Part shown: positions 23,222 to 34,482 of the stretch, in pieces | Layout of the letters: each line of letters starts with the position of its first letter | How positions within the stretch are numbered: the first letter of the stretch is position 1 | Source of the DNA: Phyto melanocephala | Lineage: Eukaryota > Arthropoda > Insecta > Diptera > Rhinophoridae | Direction of reading: 5' to 3' | DNA length: 64,000 nucleotides | Assembly (NCBI GenBank): GCA_941918925.1 | Contig: OW799233.1 | Coordinates: forward strand, 109,737,833-109,801,832 | Notes under the pieces: model-generated | Database searches by the model: none | The model's input: the letters and a program-made list of their open reading frames with translations, nothing else | What the model was told of the DNA's origin: nothing | Program-made: the position numbers and the translations under genes

Positions 23222-23340
23222 GAACCACTTATCATCTATCACGTTTAGATCAGGAGAATATGAAGGCCTACCCAAAATACTAACATTCAAACATCAAGTC
23301 CAGTCTTTTATAACCCTGTAAGTATCGATGCTTGGTATTG
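23222..23340 (-). pseudogene. Tc1-like transposase fragment
   Basis: The minus strand reads VIKDW...LNVSILGRPSYSPDLNVIDD followed by KW, matching the Tc1 transposase segment around the third catalytic residue (pattern LxWPxxSPDLNPIExxW) with one internal stop. No other part of the transposon was recognised. Short but the motif is distinctive. Confidence 0.6.
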
Positions 23341-24599
23341 TTAAAATATCTATAGAGTGAGCCTAAAGACAGTAGAGAAATGTCGATAAGCCATTTCAAG
23401 TACAGCTTTCTAATTATTCTCATTTATTTTTATTAAAAATAAATTTAGCTCACAAGTATTATATGGCCTGCTACAACTTACACTACTTACACAGCTCTTT
23501 ACGCAAGTCATGGAAATTACAATAACTGAAGCTTCCAACTTTATTATTTTTATATGGAAACAAGATATATTTACATTCCTTTTATACCGCATATGCTTTT
23601 TATACCCTTCACTTTGTTATTCCGTTTGTAATTTCTACAATTTTTATTTCCGACTCCATAAAGTATATTTTTTCTTAAAGCTTATGAAAATAGGAGTCGA
23701 TTTAGCTCTGACCGTCTGTTGGTTGAAATCAACTTTTAGAAGCAACTATATGTTCCTCAGATCTGTGTATGGTATCAATCTTTTGGAAATTTTCGGGAAT
23801 GAATCGCTATTGAAATTCAGCACAATCACCCCATAACTTTCAGAGATATGAGCCAAAAACCACCTCGTTTTTTTTTCACAATAACAACAACAACATACAT
23901 ATATACTGGTTAGGGTGAACGTGGCATTGAATCCCAGATGAGCCAAAAAAAATTTTTTTTTCTTATTTTATTTTATTTTTATACCCGCCACCAAAAAAAT
24001 GGTGGGGGTATATTCATTTTGTCATTCCGTTTGTAACACATCGAAATATCCATTTTATACCCCATAAAGTATATATATTCTGAATCAGGGTTTGATTTGA
24101 TGACGATCTAGCTATGTCCGTCCGTCTGTCCGTCTGTTGAAAGCACGATAGAGGTCGCACCGAAAAAGCTAGGGGGCTCAAATTTTGCCAGAATCTTTCT
24201 TATAGACAAGAATTGTTTGGTATTGAAAATGGGCTAAATCGGAATATTAGGAAGAGAGTTATAGCTCGAAAAGCAAGAGTAGGTCGAAAAAACCGTGTCC
24301 TTGTAACATCGAAAAAAAAGGAATTGTGTCCAAACGCATAAACGTAGAGTCATGAAACTTCGAATATATATTTCTCGAGTCAAAAGAATATTTCTCCCCA
24401 AAAATTAATTAAATCTATGCATTAGAGAAGGAGTTGTAGGTCAAAATGTACTAAAATTTATACCGCTCAGTGTATATTTGAAATGTAAAACGTAATAAAA
24501 CTGACAAAACTATATGTACGGTTCTGAAATTTTGCAAACATGGCTTTTTGGTCAAAGTCTTCGTTATAACGGAAAATAAATGTGCCACGCCCACTTTTT

Positions 24600-25485
24600 T
24601 TTGAAATTTTTATAAAAATATATTAGTCATATTCATTAGCATTTATTCATTGCAGATGGCAACATCTGTTGAAGGCGCCACTACATTTTGCAAAAACTGA
24701 GGATGATGTCTTTGCTAAACATTACGTAGAACACTAGATGACTCTAGTAACATTTTTTTGCACAAACTACAAAGGAATTTTATAGGGGTTTGTGAAAACG
24801 AAAATGACCGAAGTTTATTGACAAAAATTAACTAGAGTAATGATTTGTGCCCAACTTTACATATAGTTGTACACACAGTCTTATGAGGTTTAAGATTTAA
24901 GAATATTAAAAAAAATGTGCATCAGTAGATTTAAAGTATTTGAATATTTAAAATACATATTTTAACTACATTTTTTATCTATCTATTCTTTTGTAAAGGG
25001 TGGTTAAATTGTAAGGGCCACAGGGTGATTCAAAATAGACATGCTCAGCATTTTGCTAAAACGGGAAAGTTATTAGTAAGATTTTGATTTTTAAAGTTCT
25101 ATAACATTTTACTTTTAAAAGATTTTCAAACGAAATAAGTTTTGTATAATTTTAAAATTTGTTAGCCATTAGTACATGAAAATAAATAGTTTATAATGCT
25201 TAGAAATAATTGTTTTTTTATCTTTAGGTCTAAATTTTCCTAAATTCCTTTTTTTAATACACCATAACTTCTAGAAAACATAAGATAACAAAAAGAAATT
25301 AGCACCATTTAGTAGATAAAACTCTCCTCTATACCCCTATACCCCATTGTATACCCGGGACGATCCGACCGTGATCAGCAGATCCATTTTTGTGACACAA
25401 GGTCAAATATTTTTTGCAAAATTTTAGTAAAAGAGCTAAACAAATTTTTTTGTAATGTGTTTTTTTAAGTATTTTAGTTTTTATA
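24600..25485 (+). repeat. Non-HINE cargo segment of the composite element, copy B
   Basis: Counterpart of 12960-13850, with the same order of motifs: GCAGATGGCAACATCTGTTG, lone MITE end at about 25000, ATACCCGGGACGATCCGACC. No coding region recognised. Confidence 0.7.
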
Positions 25486-26356
25486 CCCGCAACCAAAAAA
25501 ATGGTATATATATATTCTTAATCGGGGTTTTATTTGATGACGATCTAGCTATGTCCGTCCGTCTGTCCGTCTGTTAAAAGCACGATAGAGGTCCAATCGA
25601 AAAAGCTAGTGGGCTCAAATTTTGCCAGAATCTTTCTTATACACAAGGTTTGTTTGGAATAGAAAATTGGCTAAATCGGAATATAAGGAAGAAAGTTATA
25701 GTTATATATCTACCCAAAAATTGCCTATATGCATGCATTTTTATACTGCGCAGTGTATTTTTCAGTATGTTCAAAATTTAAAATCTAATAAGAGTGACAA
25801 AATTAAATCTACGATTCTGAAATTTTGCAGGAATTGCTTTTTGGTCAAAGACTTTCTTCTGACGGAAAATAAATGTGACACGCCAACCTCCCATACAACG
25901 TTTTCTCTTAAATTCTTATAATTTCTCTATAAATCGAATAATAAAGGACTTTATTGAAACGTCTAAGTTGTATTTATTAGCATAAATAACTTCGACACAT
26001 CTACTATAACGCCCACTTTTCACATTATCTACCGTTAATGAAATTTAAATTTATAAAACCGACAAAATTAGAGGTATGATGATAAAATTTGCTACGGAAA
26101 TCTTTCTAGTCAATGCTATTGTTATGCCAGAAAATTTAGGTGACACGCCCACTCTTACGCCCACATCCTATATAATGCTTTATCTCAAATTCATATAATT
26201 TCTCAATGAATAAATATTTTGGAAGAATTACGGACTACATTGAAATATCTAAGTTGTATTTATTAGCAGAAATTTTATTGACACGCTTACCTTAACGCCC
26301 ATTTTCACTGAAACACTTAATTTACGAAAACATTTTACCAGCATATCGAAGTTATA

Positions 26357-26843
26357 AAGGGTGGTTAAATTTTAAGGGCCGATGTTGACTTTGAATATAA
26401 CACAAATTATTTAGGAAATTATTATCATTTCTTTTTTAATGATAATATTTGTATGGTTCAATTATGTATTTAACAAAATATCGGCCAAATGGCCCCCGCG
26501 ACCTCAACGGCACACCTCGATCCGATAGTCCAAATTTTCAATAACATTGCTGATGCTCAATTGTTTGGCACGATGATGAGTCGAAGTTGACTGTTTTTTT
26601 GCCACACTATCGCGATAAACAGCAATGCTTCTCATTTAACGAATTTAGAATTTCATAGATGTTCTAACATTTTATACAGACCTGGGGCCGAATTACGGCA
26701 TTAGATATCGATCGAAATTTTACTCGAACGATCGAGTACGCTGTGCTTTAGGTATAGAGATTCTAATAAGAGTTTTCAAATTTCGATCACGTTCGAGTGC
26801 CGTAATTCGGCCTCTGTCTTAAATTTAAAATTTAACCACCCTC
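26357..26843 (-). mobile_element. Mariner-derived MITE with nested small TIR element (composite copy B)
   Basis: TIRs AAGGGTGGTTAAATTTTAAG and AAATTTAACCACCCTC, TA at 26355-26356 and 26844-26845. Same structure as 14745-15229. Confidence 0.78.
26686..26812. mobile_element. Small TIR element (GGCCGAATTACG ends), copy B
   Basis: Inverted ends GGCCGAATTACGGCATTAGA and CACTCGAACGTGATC-type partner, as in copy A; about 127 bp. Confidence 0.7.
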
Positions 26844-27281
26844 TACAAAGAAAGTGATACATATTTTATTATAAAGAGATTATTCCATAGCGATTAACAA
26901 AATAATAAATATTGTGCTTTAAATGTACACAAAATTGGTGGTGGGTATAAAAGATTCGGCACAACCGAATATAGTGCTCTTACTTGTTTTATTTTATATA
27001 TTATTTATATTTTTATTTATTTTTAAATTTCTTTTTATATTTTTTTTTTTAATTTTTTTTAAATTTGTTTGTTTTTGTTAATATTTTTTTTTGTAATTTT
27101 TTACACACTTAAACTCAATTTATAATTTTACAATGGGATGTTTTTATATATGTATGTTTTTTTATGTATGTACGTATTTTATATGAGATGAATGGTGATA
27201 CAAACAATTGTTATTGCATACATGTTGTGAAGGGTATATAAGATTCGGCACGACCGAATATAGCACTCTTACTTGTTGTTA

Positions 27282-27521
27282 TTTACGTACGGTCCACACC
27301 AGCCATCGATTTGTTCGAATAACGAAAATTTTTTTGTGCCCACATAAATATGCCTGGTGTGGACCGCTGCTGTCGATGTTTTGTTCTTGTTCAAACAGCG
27401 TTGTCAGAACATTTGTTCGAACAATGATGTCTGATTTTAAAAAGCATTTTCCATAAAAGAGATGACACATAAAAATATTTGTTCTAGTCTGAACAAATTG
27501 ATGGCTCGTCTAGACGTAAAG
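27282..27521. mobile_element. Small TIR element with an internal hairpin, about 240 bp
   Basis: Outer inverted ends: TTTACGT...GCCATCGATTTGTTC on the left, and TTTACGT...GCCATCAATTTGTTC on the reverse complement of the right. Inside the left end is a second inverted pair, CGGTCCACACCAG (about 27290) and CTGGTGTGGACCG (about 27355). TSD not evident. It immediately follows the family-2 HINE. Open frames at 27208-27470 on both strands are shadows. Confidence 0.6.
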
Positions 27522-27541
27522 TAAAATTATTCAGACATAAA

Positions 27542-28116
27542 CAAGGCATATTCATACAGATATATGAAACGATGAATTGTTACAACAAAGCAACTTTTAG
27601 GGAATGTTTTCTGTCAAAGCCAATTCGTATATCAGAGTAGGAAAAGTTGTTATGATATGTTTAATTTAATAAAATCTTATTAAAAGAAGGATAAATATTT
27701 CTAAATCACATTATAAATTGTATAAAAGCAACAGTACTAGTCAGTAGTGTGCTGGTCTGCTAGTTTGGGGGTTGCGGGTTCGATTCCCGCCAGAGACTCT
27801 GGAGTAGTCTGCTTCTCTTCTCTCTTTTCAATTCTATTCTTACTTTTATATTTAGGTATCACAATGGGATCATTATAATGGACCCAAGTAGCTGCAAAAC
27901 AGCTGCCTGTTCTACCTAACCTAACCTAACAAATATACATGAATTGTTACATTGATTAACAATAAAGTGCTCCCAAATTAATTGTTTAATACCAAAACGA
28001 AAATCCCATTTTTAATCACAGCATTAATCAATAAAATCAAGGTGAGTTGAACAAATGTTGATAAAATTCTGCCCCATTAGCTGTGCTGATTATTTCACCT
28101 GTATGTATTCGCCTTG
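27542..28116. mobile_element. hAT-type MITE (CAAGGC ends), copy with SINE inside
   Basis: Flanked by a perfect 8-bp duplication GACATAAA (27534-27541 and 28117-28124). Ends are inverted: CAAGGCATATTCATACAGAT on the left; CAAGGCGAATACATACAGGT on the reverse complement of the right. It shares ATTGTTATGATATGTTTAAT with the 290-bp copy at 48301-48590. The extra length comes from a SINE plus about 90 bp. The 8-bp TSD suggests the hAT superfamily; there is no coding region. Confidence 0.82.
27735..27930 (+). mobile_element. tRNA-derived SINE
   Basis: The head contains a tRNA-like T arm, GCGGG-TTCGATT-CCCGC, a perfect 5-bp stem with a 7-nt loop and a B-box match, preceded by an A-box-like region around TAGTGTGCTGGTC. 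A body follows with CAATGGGATCATTATAATGG and a tail of CCTAA repeats ending at 27930. It cannot be a tRNA gene: no acceptor stem closes and the sequence runs on into a SINE-like body. Inserted within a hAT-type MITE. TSD not resolved. Confidence 0.75.
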
Positions 28117-28144
28117 GACATAAACATATAGTCGTATACTTATA

Positions 28145-28672
28145 AAAGTTTGTTAAATTTTAAAGGCCGATGTTGAATGTTAACCACACCTAAACGTCAA
28201 GTTTTTTTCTGCATGTTATTTGACATTTCTCAATTTTAGACTAACTCAATTTAATCCATTATTATTAATCCATTATTATCAGCCTGATTATGAAAATGGG
28301 CGTTCAAATCAAAATGCATTTCGTGCACTTCATGATTCATTTGGTCAACATAATCGAATTGTGAAAAAATATTTAAATTTCATCAAAACGGGTCTGTATG
28401 AAATGTGAAAACATCTATGAATGCCTTTTTAGTTCAACCTCGACTCATCATTTTGCACAACAATTGAACATCAACATTGTCACTGAAAATTGGGACCATC
28501 GGATGGAGATGTGCCGCCGAGGCCGCGGCGGCCATTTGGCCAATATTTTGTTCCATACATAACTGAACCATACCAATATTATTATAATAAAGAAATGACA
28601 ATAATTTCTTAAGTAATTTGTGATTTATTCAAAATCAAAATTGGTCCTTAAAATTAAAATTTAACCAACCTT
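28145..28672 (+). mobile_element. Mariner-derived MITE (M family), free-standing copy
   Basis: 528 bp, flanked by TA (28143-28144 and 28673-28674), ends AAAGTTTGTTAAATTTTAAA and AATTTAACCAACCTT. This is the clearest source of the protein remnants. At about 28290 the plus strand reads YENGRSNQNAFRALHDSFGQ followed by HNRIVKKY, the N-terminal DNA-binding region of a mariner-type transposase. At about 28510-28562 it reads CRRGRGGHLANILFHT and stop, the conserved C-terminal tail. Some 200 codons of catalytic core are gone, so the MITE arose by internal deletion of an autonomous element. Confidence 0.85.
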
Positions 28673-28674
28673 TA

Positions 28675-29100
28675 GATATTAAATAAAATTGATTTTGTCT
28701 GTAAGTGAAATAATGCAAAGCAATTCCAATTTATATTATGGCTCAAGGCATCCTTGGATTTAATGTACTTAATTGTGAAAACTTGCATATATTTTTTCTC
28801 TTCCCAAACTCTTTGCTGGGGATTAGGTTTTTTGGAAGCGCGGTGTCTTTTGAACGCTTTCTGTATCCCTATTTTATTTATGAAATATGTTTTATTTGAG
28901 AATAATGTCTCTGACAGTTTTGATCTGAAAGCCTCTAATGTAAATTTTGGCTTGCAGAAGTTTTTATACAACACCCAAAAGATCCAAAATCAAGAGAGTT
29001 CGATTGTGGCCACACAAAATTATGCATACCAGACTTCAGATCTTGTTGTGTTGTTAACTGCAATTTATACTTTAATTGCAATATTTACACGGAGATAGGG
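28675..29100 (-). pseudogene. Possible piggyBac-like transposase fragment
   Basis: The minus-strand frame ending near 28672 reads VLYKNFCKPKFTLEAFRSKL and continues KRHRASKKPNPQQRVWEEKK. Spacing of aromatic and basic residues resembles the region after the catalytic domain of piggyBac-like transposases (an ...N.FILYK... segment, then a basic stretch), but no cysteine cluster is visible. The plus-strand frame at 28754-29098 overlaps it and shows no recognisable family. Uncertain. Confidence 0.3.
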
Positions 29101-29833
29101 TGGCGGATGACAGGACAAACAGATTAGCATTATTACAAGCCGATATACAGGCATGTAAATATGTAAACGTCTGTGTGAGAGCATATTTTAAAATTCCATT
29201 TAACTATAAAATTTACTTAATTTAATTTAAAAATTTTTCTCTCATCAAATTTTTGCCCATTGAATAATAAATCTTCCACTTATTTCTTTTCACCTAAATT
29301 ACTTTTTTAAACATTCCAACATTTGTACATGTGTACGTACACACACACACACACATACACACACAGTATTTACGTTTACCCGACAACATTTTTTACATAA
29401 ACAAAAAGACTCTTAAAAGTATTAAAATTCGGTAAAAGTAGTCGTCTAATCCAAATAGTAAATGTGGTATTTTGTTATAATAATAATAAGTGACTATTTC
29501 GTTAGTTTAATTTATAATAAATTTTAACAAAATGAAGATAATAATTCGAAACTATAGTAATGTATTTCTGTACAATTCAGCACTTTTGCTAGCAGAGTGG
29601 AAGTAGTAACTTTTAAGGTATCACTATCGAAAACTTAACTTCAATTTGCTGGCAGGGTACCAGAATGAAGTTTAATTTTGCTTAGTTTAATATGTATGAG
29701 TATTTTACATTTTGCATTCTCATATGTTTACCACTAATACACATACACGTTTCGCGTAACACTTTTACATGTTTTTCGCTGGAAAATAATTTGCCAATTT
29801 TTGTTTTACCGTTAGTAAAACCATTTTAATTTG
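29101..29833. other. Unassigned; short CA repeat
   Basis: A (CA)n run near 29340-29365. No gene recognised. Confidence 0.5.
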
Positions 29834-30482
29834 TATGCCCTTCACCTGGTGTTGTCCTAGGGTATATATAGCTTTGTCATTCCGTTTGTAATTTGTACAA
29901 TACTAACAGACCTCATAAAGTATATAGTTTCTAGAAGTTTATGACTAGGGGAGTCAATTAAGACAAGTCCATCTGGCCGTCTGTCCATATGTCCGTCTGT
30001 CCGTGTGTTAGTTTAAATAAACTTTCAAACAAAACATCCAGGAATGAATTGCTATTTAAATCCAGCACGTTCGCCCCATAACTTTCTGAGATATGAGCAA
30101 ATTAACACAACAGCACCTATTTTTACCCATATTTTTTCCACAAAAATCGAAATTTTTTAGCGCTAGATTAATTTGTAGTGCCGTTTGTTTCTTTGTGTTG
30201 GTGTGATATACCTCTAGAGATTTTATAAAACAATTTTGGATAAATCGATTACTAACCAACAAAGTTATAGGCAAAAATGATTTAAAAAATATATATTTTT
30301 TTATAAACATGTCAAGCTATTAAAGCTTCTATGTTAAAACTCAAAATCAAATATGGCAACTGAAATAATAAAACAAAATGAAATCTGGGCTCAGCTAGAA
30401 GGTGTGCACTATACCTGCATACATGGTGCTGAAGTGTATTATCAGATTCGGCACGGCAGAATATAGAATTTTTGCTCGTTTT
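29834..30482 (+). mobile_element. Family-2 HINE, copy 3, decayed
   Basis: TATGCCCTTCACCTGG, GGTATATATAGCTTTGTCAT, CATAAAGTATATAGTTTC, GTCTGTCCATATGTCCGTCT and, at the 3' end, ATTCGGCACGGCAGAAT with one arm mutated, then TTTTTGCTCGTTTTT. The middle is diverged. Frames at 30056-30310 and 30312-30527 (minus) have no recognisable family. Confidence 0.75.
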
Positions 30483-31789
30483 TTTTTTCAATTTAAAGTC
30501 GAAAAGTTTTATTTGCCACTCGTACATGTTTTGTAGAGTTTTGTTAATGAAAAAAATATATTGTTAAAACTACATACATTTTTAGAATTGAACAAGATAA
30601 ACAGAGAAAAACAAAAAAAAATAATATAATAAAAAATTTAAATTAATTTGCTAAAGCAAATGTTGGGGTTAAATAGTTAATGAAACAGATTTGTTTTTAT
30701 TATCCTGGCTTTCATCATAATTTGTTTAACAAATATTTATTGCAATGTGTGGGAACTTAGTTTTAAAAGGTCAGGATTGTCAAAGTGGAAAGAATGAATC
30801 TTAATTGATATGGTTAATTAGTATTAATTTAAAATATAATTGCTATAATTAAATTAGGAAAATTTTTTATGTACATCTTTAACAAGTTGTTTATTAAAAG
30901 AGCGTAATGTTTTCAATAAATAGACAAACTTAGATAAATTATCTATTTTTACTGCTTTCGTTTAAGGAAGCAATTTTTTAACAGAAAATAAAAAAAGATT
31001 TTTTTTAATTATCTCGAATAAGATCTTGTTAGTTCTGAAAATTTGAATTGTTAAAAAAAATTATCGATTTGTAAGTTATTTCTGTAAAAAGAAATCAATT
31101 TGCCTTCAGTTGCAAATGTAAGAAAATTCTAGATATATTCGTAAATAATAGTTATTTTTAAATTATCTGTACCCAGCTAAAACTGATCATATTTGTTAAA
31201 GAATGATATTAAAATATAAGAATATATAATTCAAGCACCCATTAGCAGAGTTAAAGAAATTTTCTGTTTTAAAAAAGCAATCTACTTCCAATTGAATGGT
31301 GAATGGTGAAAGTGATCTTTAGCTCAAAAAAATTAAAACAACATATTGATTCATTGGACGATATGGTAGATCGATTTTATAAAACTATGTACTCTGTTAT
31401 GTTTTAATTTGATCCTAAAGAAATAAGAATAAGCATCTGTGACTTTCTTCGAGAAAACGGACCTAGTGTGTGAAAATGAAGTTTTGAGTAAAAAACATTT
31501 AAAGTTTCTTAACGCGTTATCACTGTGCACACACCTTCAGTTGGGAGATGAGATTTGGTATGGTTAGTTATAATTGTGTGCCGACTTTGGTGACGTCATG
31601 TCTATGTGGTGACGTATTTTTTTCGCATTTAGTGTTACAATACCTTTGCTATTGTTGCTGCTGTGTTTGTTATAATCTCGATATTTGATTCTTAAGCCGC
31701 AACCAGTGACCGACGCAACAACGTTTATATGGGGTAAATAAATTTTTATCAGAAACTCATTTAATCTTATTCTACACGCTTTTAGGTAC
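30483..31789. other. Unassigned AT-rich DNA
   Basis: No gene recognised. AGTGATCTTTAGCTC at about 31310 matches the arm of the foldback at 19038-19242, a probable decayed half-copy. Confidence 0.5.
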
Positions 31790-31990
31790 TAGAATCCACT
31801 CTTAAGTCCAAACCCGTTTTTCTACACACTGGGTCACAAAAATAATAAGTTTTTAAAAAAATACAAGGCATCTGGGAAACTTCCTAACTTTCATAAATAT
31901 TTAACAGTTCGTGCGGAATATAACCCTGTAAATAGATTTTGTTATAAGAATTATCTCAGTAAAATGAAGAAAAATTTTAAATCTAATCCA

Positions 31991-32510
31991 TACCCATTTG
32001 ATTAAACAATATTTTTTAACCCCACCTCTCTTATTTCTATCCTCTTTAATTTATTCGTTCATGTGACGAGTGCACATGATTAGCAGCTAAATATGTTGAT
32101 ATTTATTCAAACACAGTGCGAAAACAAATTATGATGGAATTAGAAAAATATTTTATTTTTTAAAAGTCAAATTAAAATTTGCAAAATTTATTAAATATTT
32201 TCCATTTTGACAAGTAAAAAAATAATAAATTCAGTGCTTACTGCATTTTTATTAGTTTTTTTACACCTTTCCATTACACATTTCCTGTATTATATTTTAA
32301 TGGAAATCTGTATGCTTATTTTTTATTTTAACTAAAGAATAGCAAAATGAGTGTGAACTGCATTATTTTACATTTTAAAAAAACCAAAACAATTTTTTGT
32401 GACTAAATTTTAATAAAAATCCCTGAGCTTACTTTTCCATATCACTGTACTGTAAAGTTCTCTCACCAATACGGCTGCAAAACAGTTTTGGGCATCTATG
32501 ATCTAATCCA
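31991..32510. mobile_element. Unclassified insertion with 10-bp target duplication
   Basis: ATCTAATCCA occurs at 31981-31990 and again at 32501-32510, bracketing 510 bp of foreign sequence. Removing the insert and one repeat rejoins the LINE frame from KSNP to a following NPRSF-like stretch, with one later base loss. No inverted ends and no recognised protein. A long TSD fits a retroposed or Mutator-like insertion; class unknown. Confidence 0.65.
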
Positions 32511-33706
32511 AGATCGTTTATAGTTTTCTGATTTCAAAAAGAAAATCTATTGGTTTTTCATCTGTAAGGAAGTTTAAAGATTGTGAGTCTGGTAGTGATT
32601 ACGAAATAATTAATTTGTTTGCAGACTTGTTCTCTACTACTTACACTTATACCGATTATGATTTCATAAGTATTCACCCCCTTACTGTTCCATTAACTGG
32701 ATCATATGTGTATCAGTTCCATATTTTGACAATGCCTTTGTTATTAAGAACTTAAGGAAACTGAAATTTTACTTTAAAGGTAGACCTGACAATGTTGCAA
32801 GTTGTTTTCTAATCAACTGAGCTAAAGCTTTAGATGGTAATCAAGTATGGATACTTCATGAATCATTTATTATCCCATTATTCCAATCTGGGCTCAAATC
32901 CGATATTGTTAAGAATTGAGGTATTGAAAAATTAACTTCTATTCTTAAATTATTTCAAAAGCTTATAACTGAGCATATTTCTTATCATTATGTATCTTTT
33001 TTTTTATGTTCATCCCAACATGGCTTCCGCAAAGGATGTTCTACTGTAACAAATTTATTACAACTTACAACTATAATAAATAGTGGTTTCGTCCAACAAA
33101 AACAAACTGACACCATAAACACTGACTTTAGTAAGGCGTTTGACTAAACTTAATCATAAATTACTGTTAGAGAAATTACATTTAATGCATTTCACCACTA
33201 TTTAAATGGATTAAATGGATTAAGTCATATTTAGTAAATAGAAAGCAATGCGTTCGTTTTAAAAACGGTATGTCTAAATAAATGAAGGTTCTATCAGATG
33301 TGCCAAAAGGTAGCCATCATGGTCAATTACTTTAAATACTTTTTTCAAATGATCTACCAAATATAGTAAAATTTTTAAATTTTGTAATGTACGCTGATGA
33401 TGTGAAAATTGTCCTAAGTTTTAATCAACACTCTGACCATTTTTCACTTCAAAAAGATTTAAATGCATTTTATTTAAGTTTAATAGAGCTCAACTCAGAA
33501 ACATTTAAACATATCTGTTTTTACAGAGGATATCATTTAAATGTAAATTTTTCAATTTAAAAAGGTTGAACTAATATCAGGTCTTGGAGATTTATTGGAT
33601 ACTGAATAACTGAATTTCATTCCACACATTTCATTAACGGGTAACAAACCACTTAGCACTCTTGACTTTATTAAAAGATGGGCTAAAGAATTATCTGATC
33701 CATATA

Positions 33707-34482
33707 CAGTCAACCTTCCTTATAGTTAACTTCTATATAATGAAGTTCTCCCTATTATGAAATAAAATCAAGAACACAGCTTTTTCGTTCCACTTTCAAT
33801 GCATTTCGAGCTCCGTATAATCAATTTCCACACAGTGAATCTTTCTTTACTATGAACAAAATTTTGGAAACAAAAATACATTTTACGTGTGTTTTTGTCT
33901 CCATATAATGAACTATTTTGTGCAGCTTTATTTTACACTATTTATAAAGAAAGTAAGTAATATTTTTGGGTTTCCCAAAATATGAAAATAAAAACAAAAA
34001 AGTTAATGATATGCCTTTTAACATTAGTTGACCGAGTTCAGTGAGCGAAAATGACGCACCGGAGTAGTATTTCTCTCAAAATAAGGGTATTAGCAATTAA
34101 TCAAGTTGAAGAAGGGGCATCAAGGAAGAACTATATATTCCGTCCGATGAAGATATTCTAAGTAGTGTTTTTGAAAGTCGTGGATTACAGCAGATTATAT
34201 GTGATGACAATAAAGAGAAACTGGGTGGTGAAGTAATGGCAAATATTGATAAAACGTCACCTACATTAGAACACGTTTCCTCTTCACTTGATGTACTACG
34301 AACTTTTTTGTAGATGGAGAGCAACGTTCCGACAAATGTATTTAAATGTCAAACAAAAATACCTGATTATTTTAAATAAATAAAAAAAAAAAATAAAATA
34401 ATATATTTCTGTATAATGAAATTTCTATATAGTGAAATAATTGTCTGTCCCCGTGAAGGTTCACTATAGGGAAGTTCGACTG
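33707..34482 (+). mobile_element. Pogo/Tigger-like element, internally deleted, in the LINE
   Basis: 776 bp flanked by TA (33705-33706, 34483-34484). Ends: CAGTCAACCTTCCTTATAGT on the left, CAGTCGAACTTCCCTATAGT on the reverse complement of the right. The interior encodes an N-terminal start, MTHRSSISLKIRVLAINQVE at 34051, of the CENP-B-like DNA-binding kind, then jumps frame to a C-terminal tail (SDEDILSSVFESRG near 34140 and SSSLDVLRTFL before the stop near 34312), so the DDE catalytic domain is deleted. It was inserted when the LINE frame was open: DPY-(TA)-IKKQ rejoins exactly when the element and one TA are removed. Confidence 0.85.

Larger units (their letters stand above)
23976..26988 (+). 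mobile_element. Composite family-1 HINE, copy B
   Basis: Same internal order as 12321-15373: truncated HINE (23976-24596), cargo (about 24600-25485), second HINE with a 5' deletion (25485 onward), tandem repeats, MITE with nested small TIR element, 3' end with hairpin (loop ACA, right arm changed to ACCGAAT) and CTCTTACTTGTT. Differences from copy A are scattered substitutions and small indels. Flanking DNA is unrelated to that of copy A, so this is transposition of the whole unit rather than segmental duplication. Confidence 0.87.
23597..27277 (+). mobile_element. Family-2 HINE, copy 2, split by a composite family-1 element
   Basis: 5' part 23597-23975: TTTTTATACCCTTCACTTTG, ACTCCATAAAGTATATTTTT, GACCGTCTGTTGGTTGAAAT, ACAACAACATACATATATAC and the start of the T-rich tract. 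3' part 26989-27277: rest of the T-rich tract, ACAATGGGATGTTTTTATAT, GTGAAGGGTATATAAGATTC, hairpin and CACTCTTACTTGTT. The composite at 23976-26988 lies in the T-rich tract, so this copy was there first. Confidence 0.85.

Noticed and set aside
27735..27800. tRNA gene
   Set aside because: The T arm is perfect, but no acceptor stem pairs and the anticodon arm is not well formed; the sequence continues as a SINE.
27914..27930. CCTAA repeats as an interstitial telomere
   Set aside because: Only about three units, at the end of a tRNA-derived SINE; this is its tail. Flies also lack such telomeres.
28754..29098. 114-codon frame on the plus strand
   Set aside because: Overlaps a minus-strand frame with more protein-like composition and has no recognisable family; no start or splice support.
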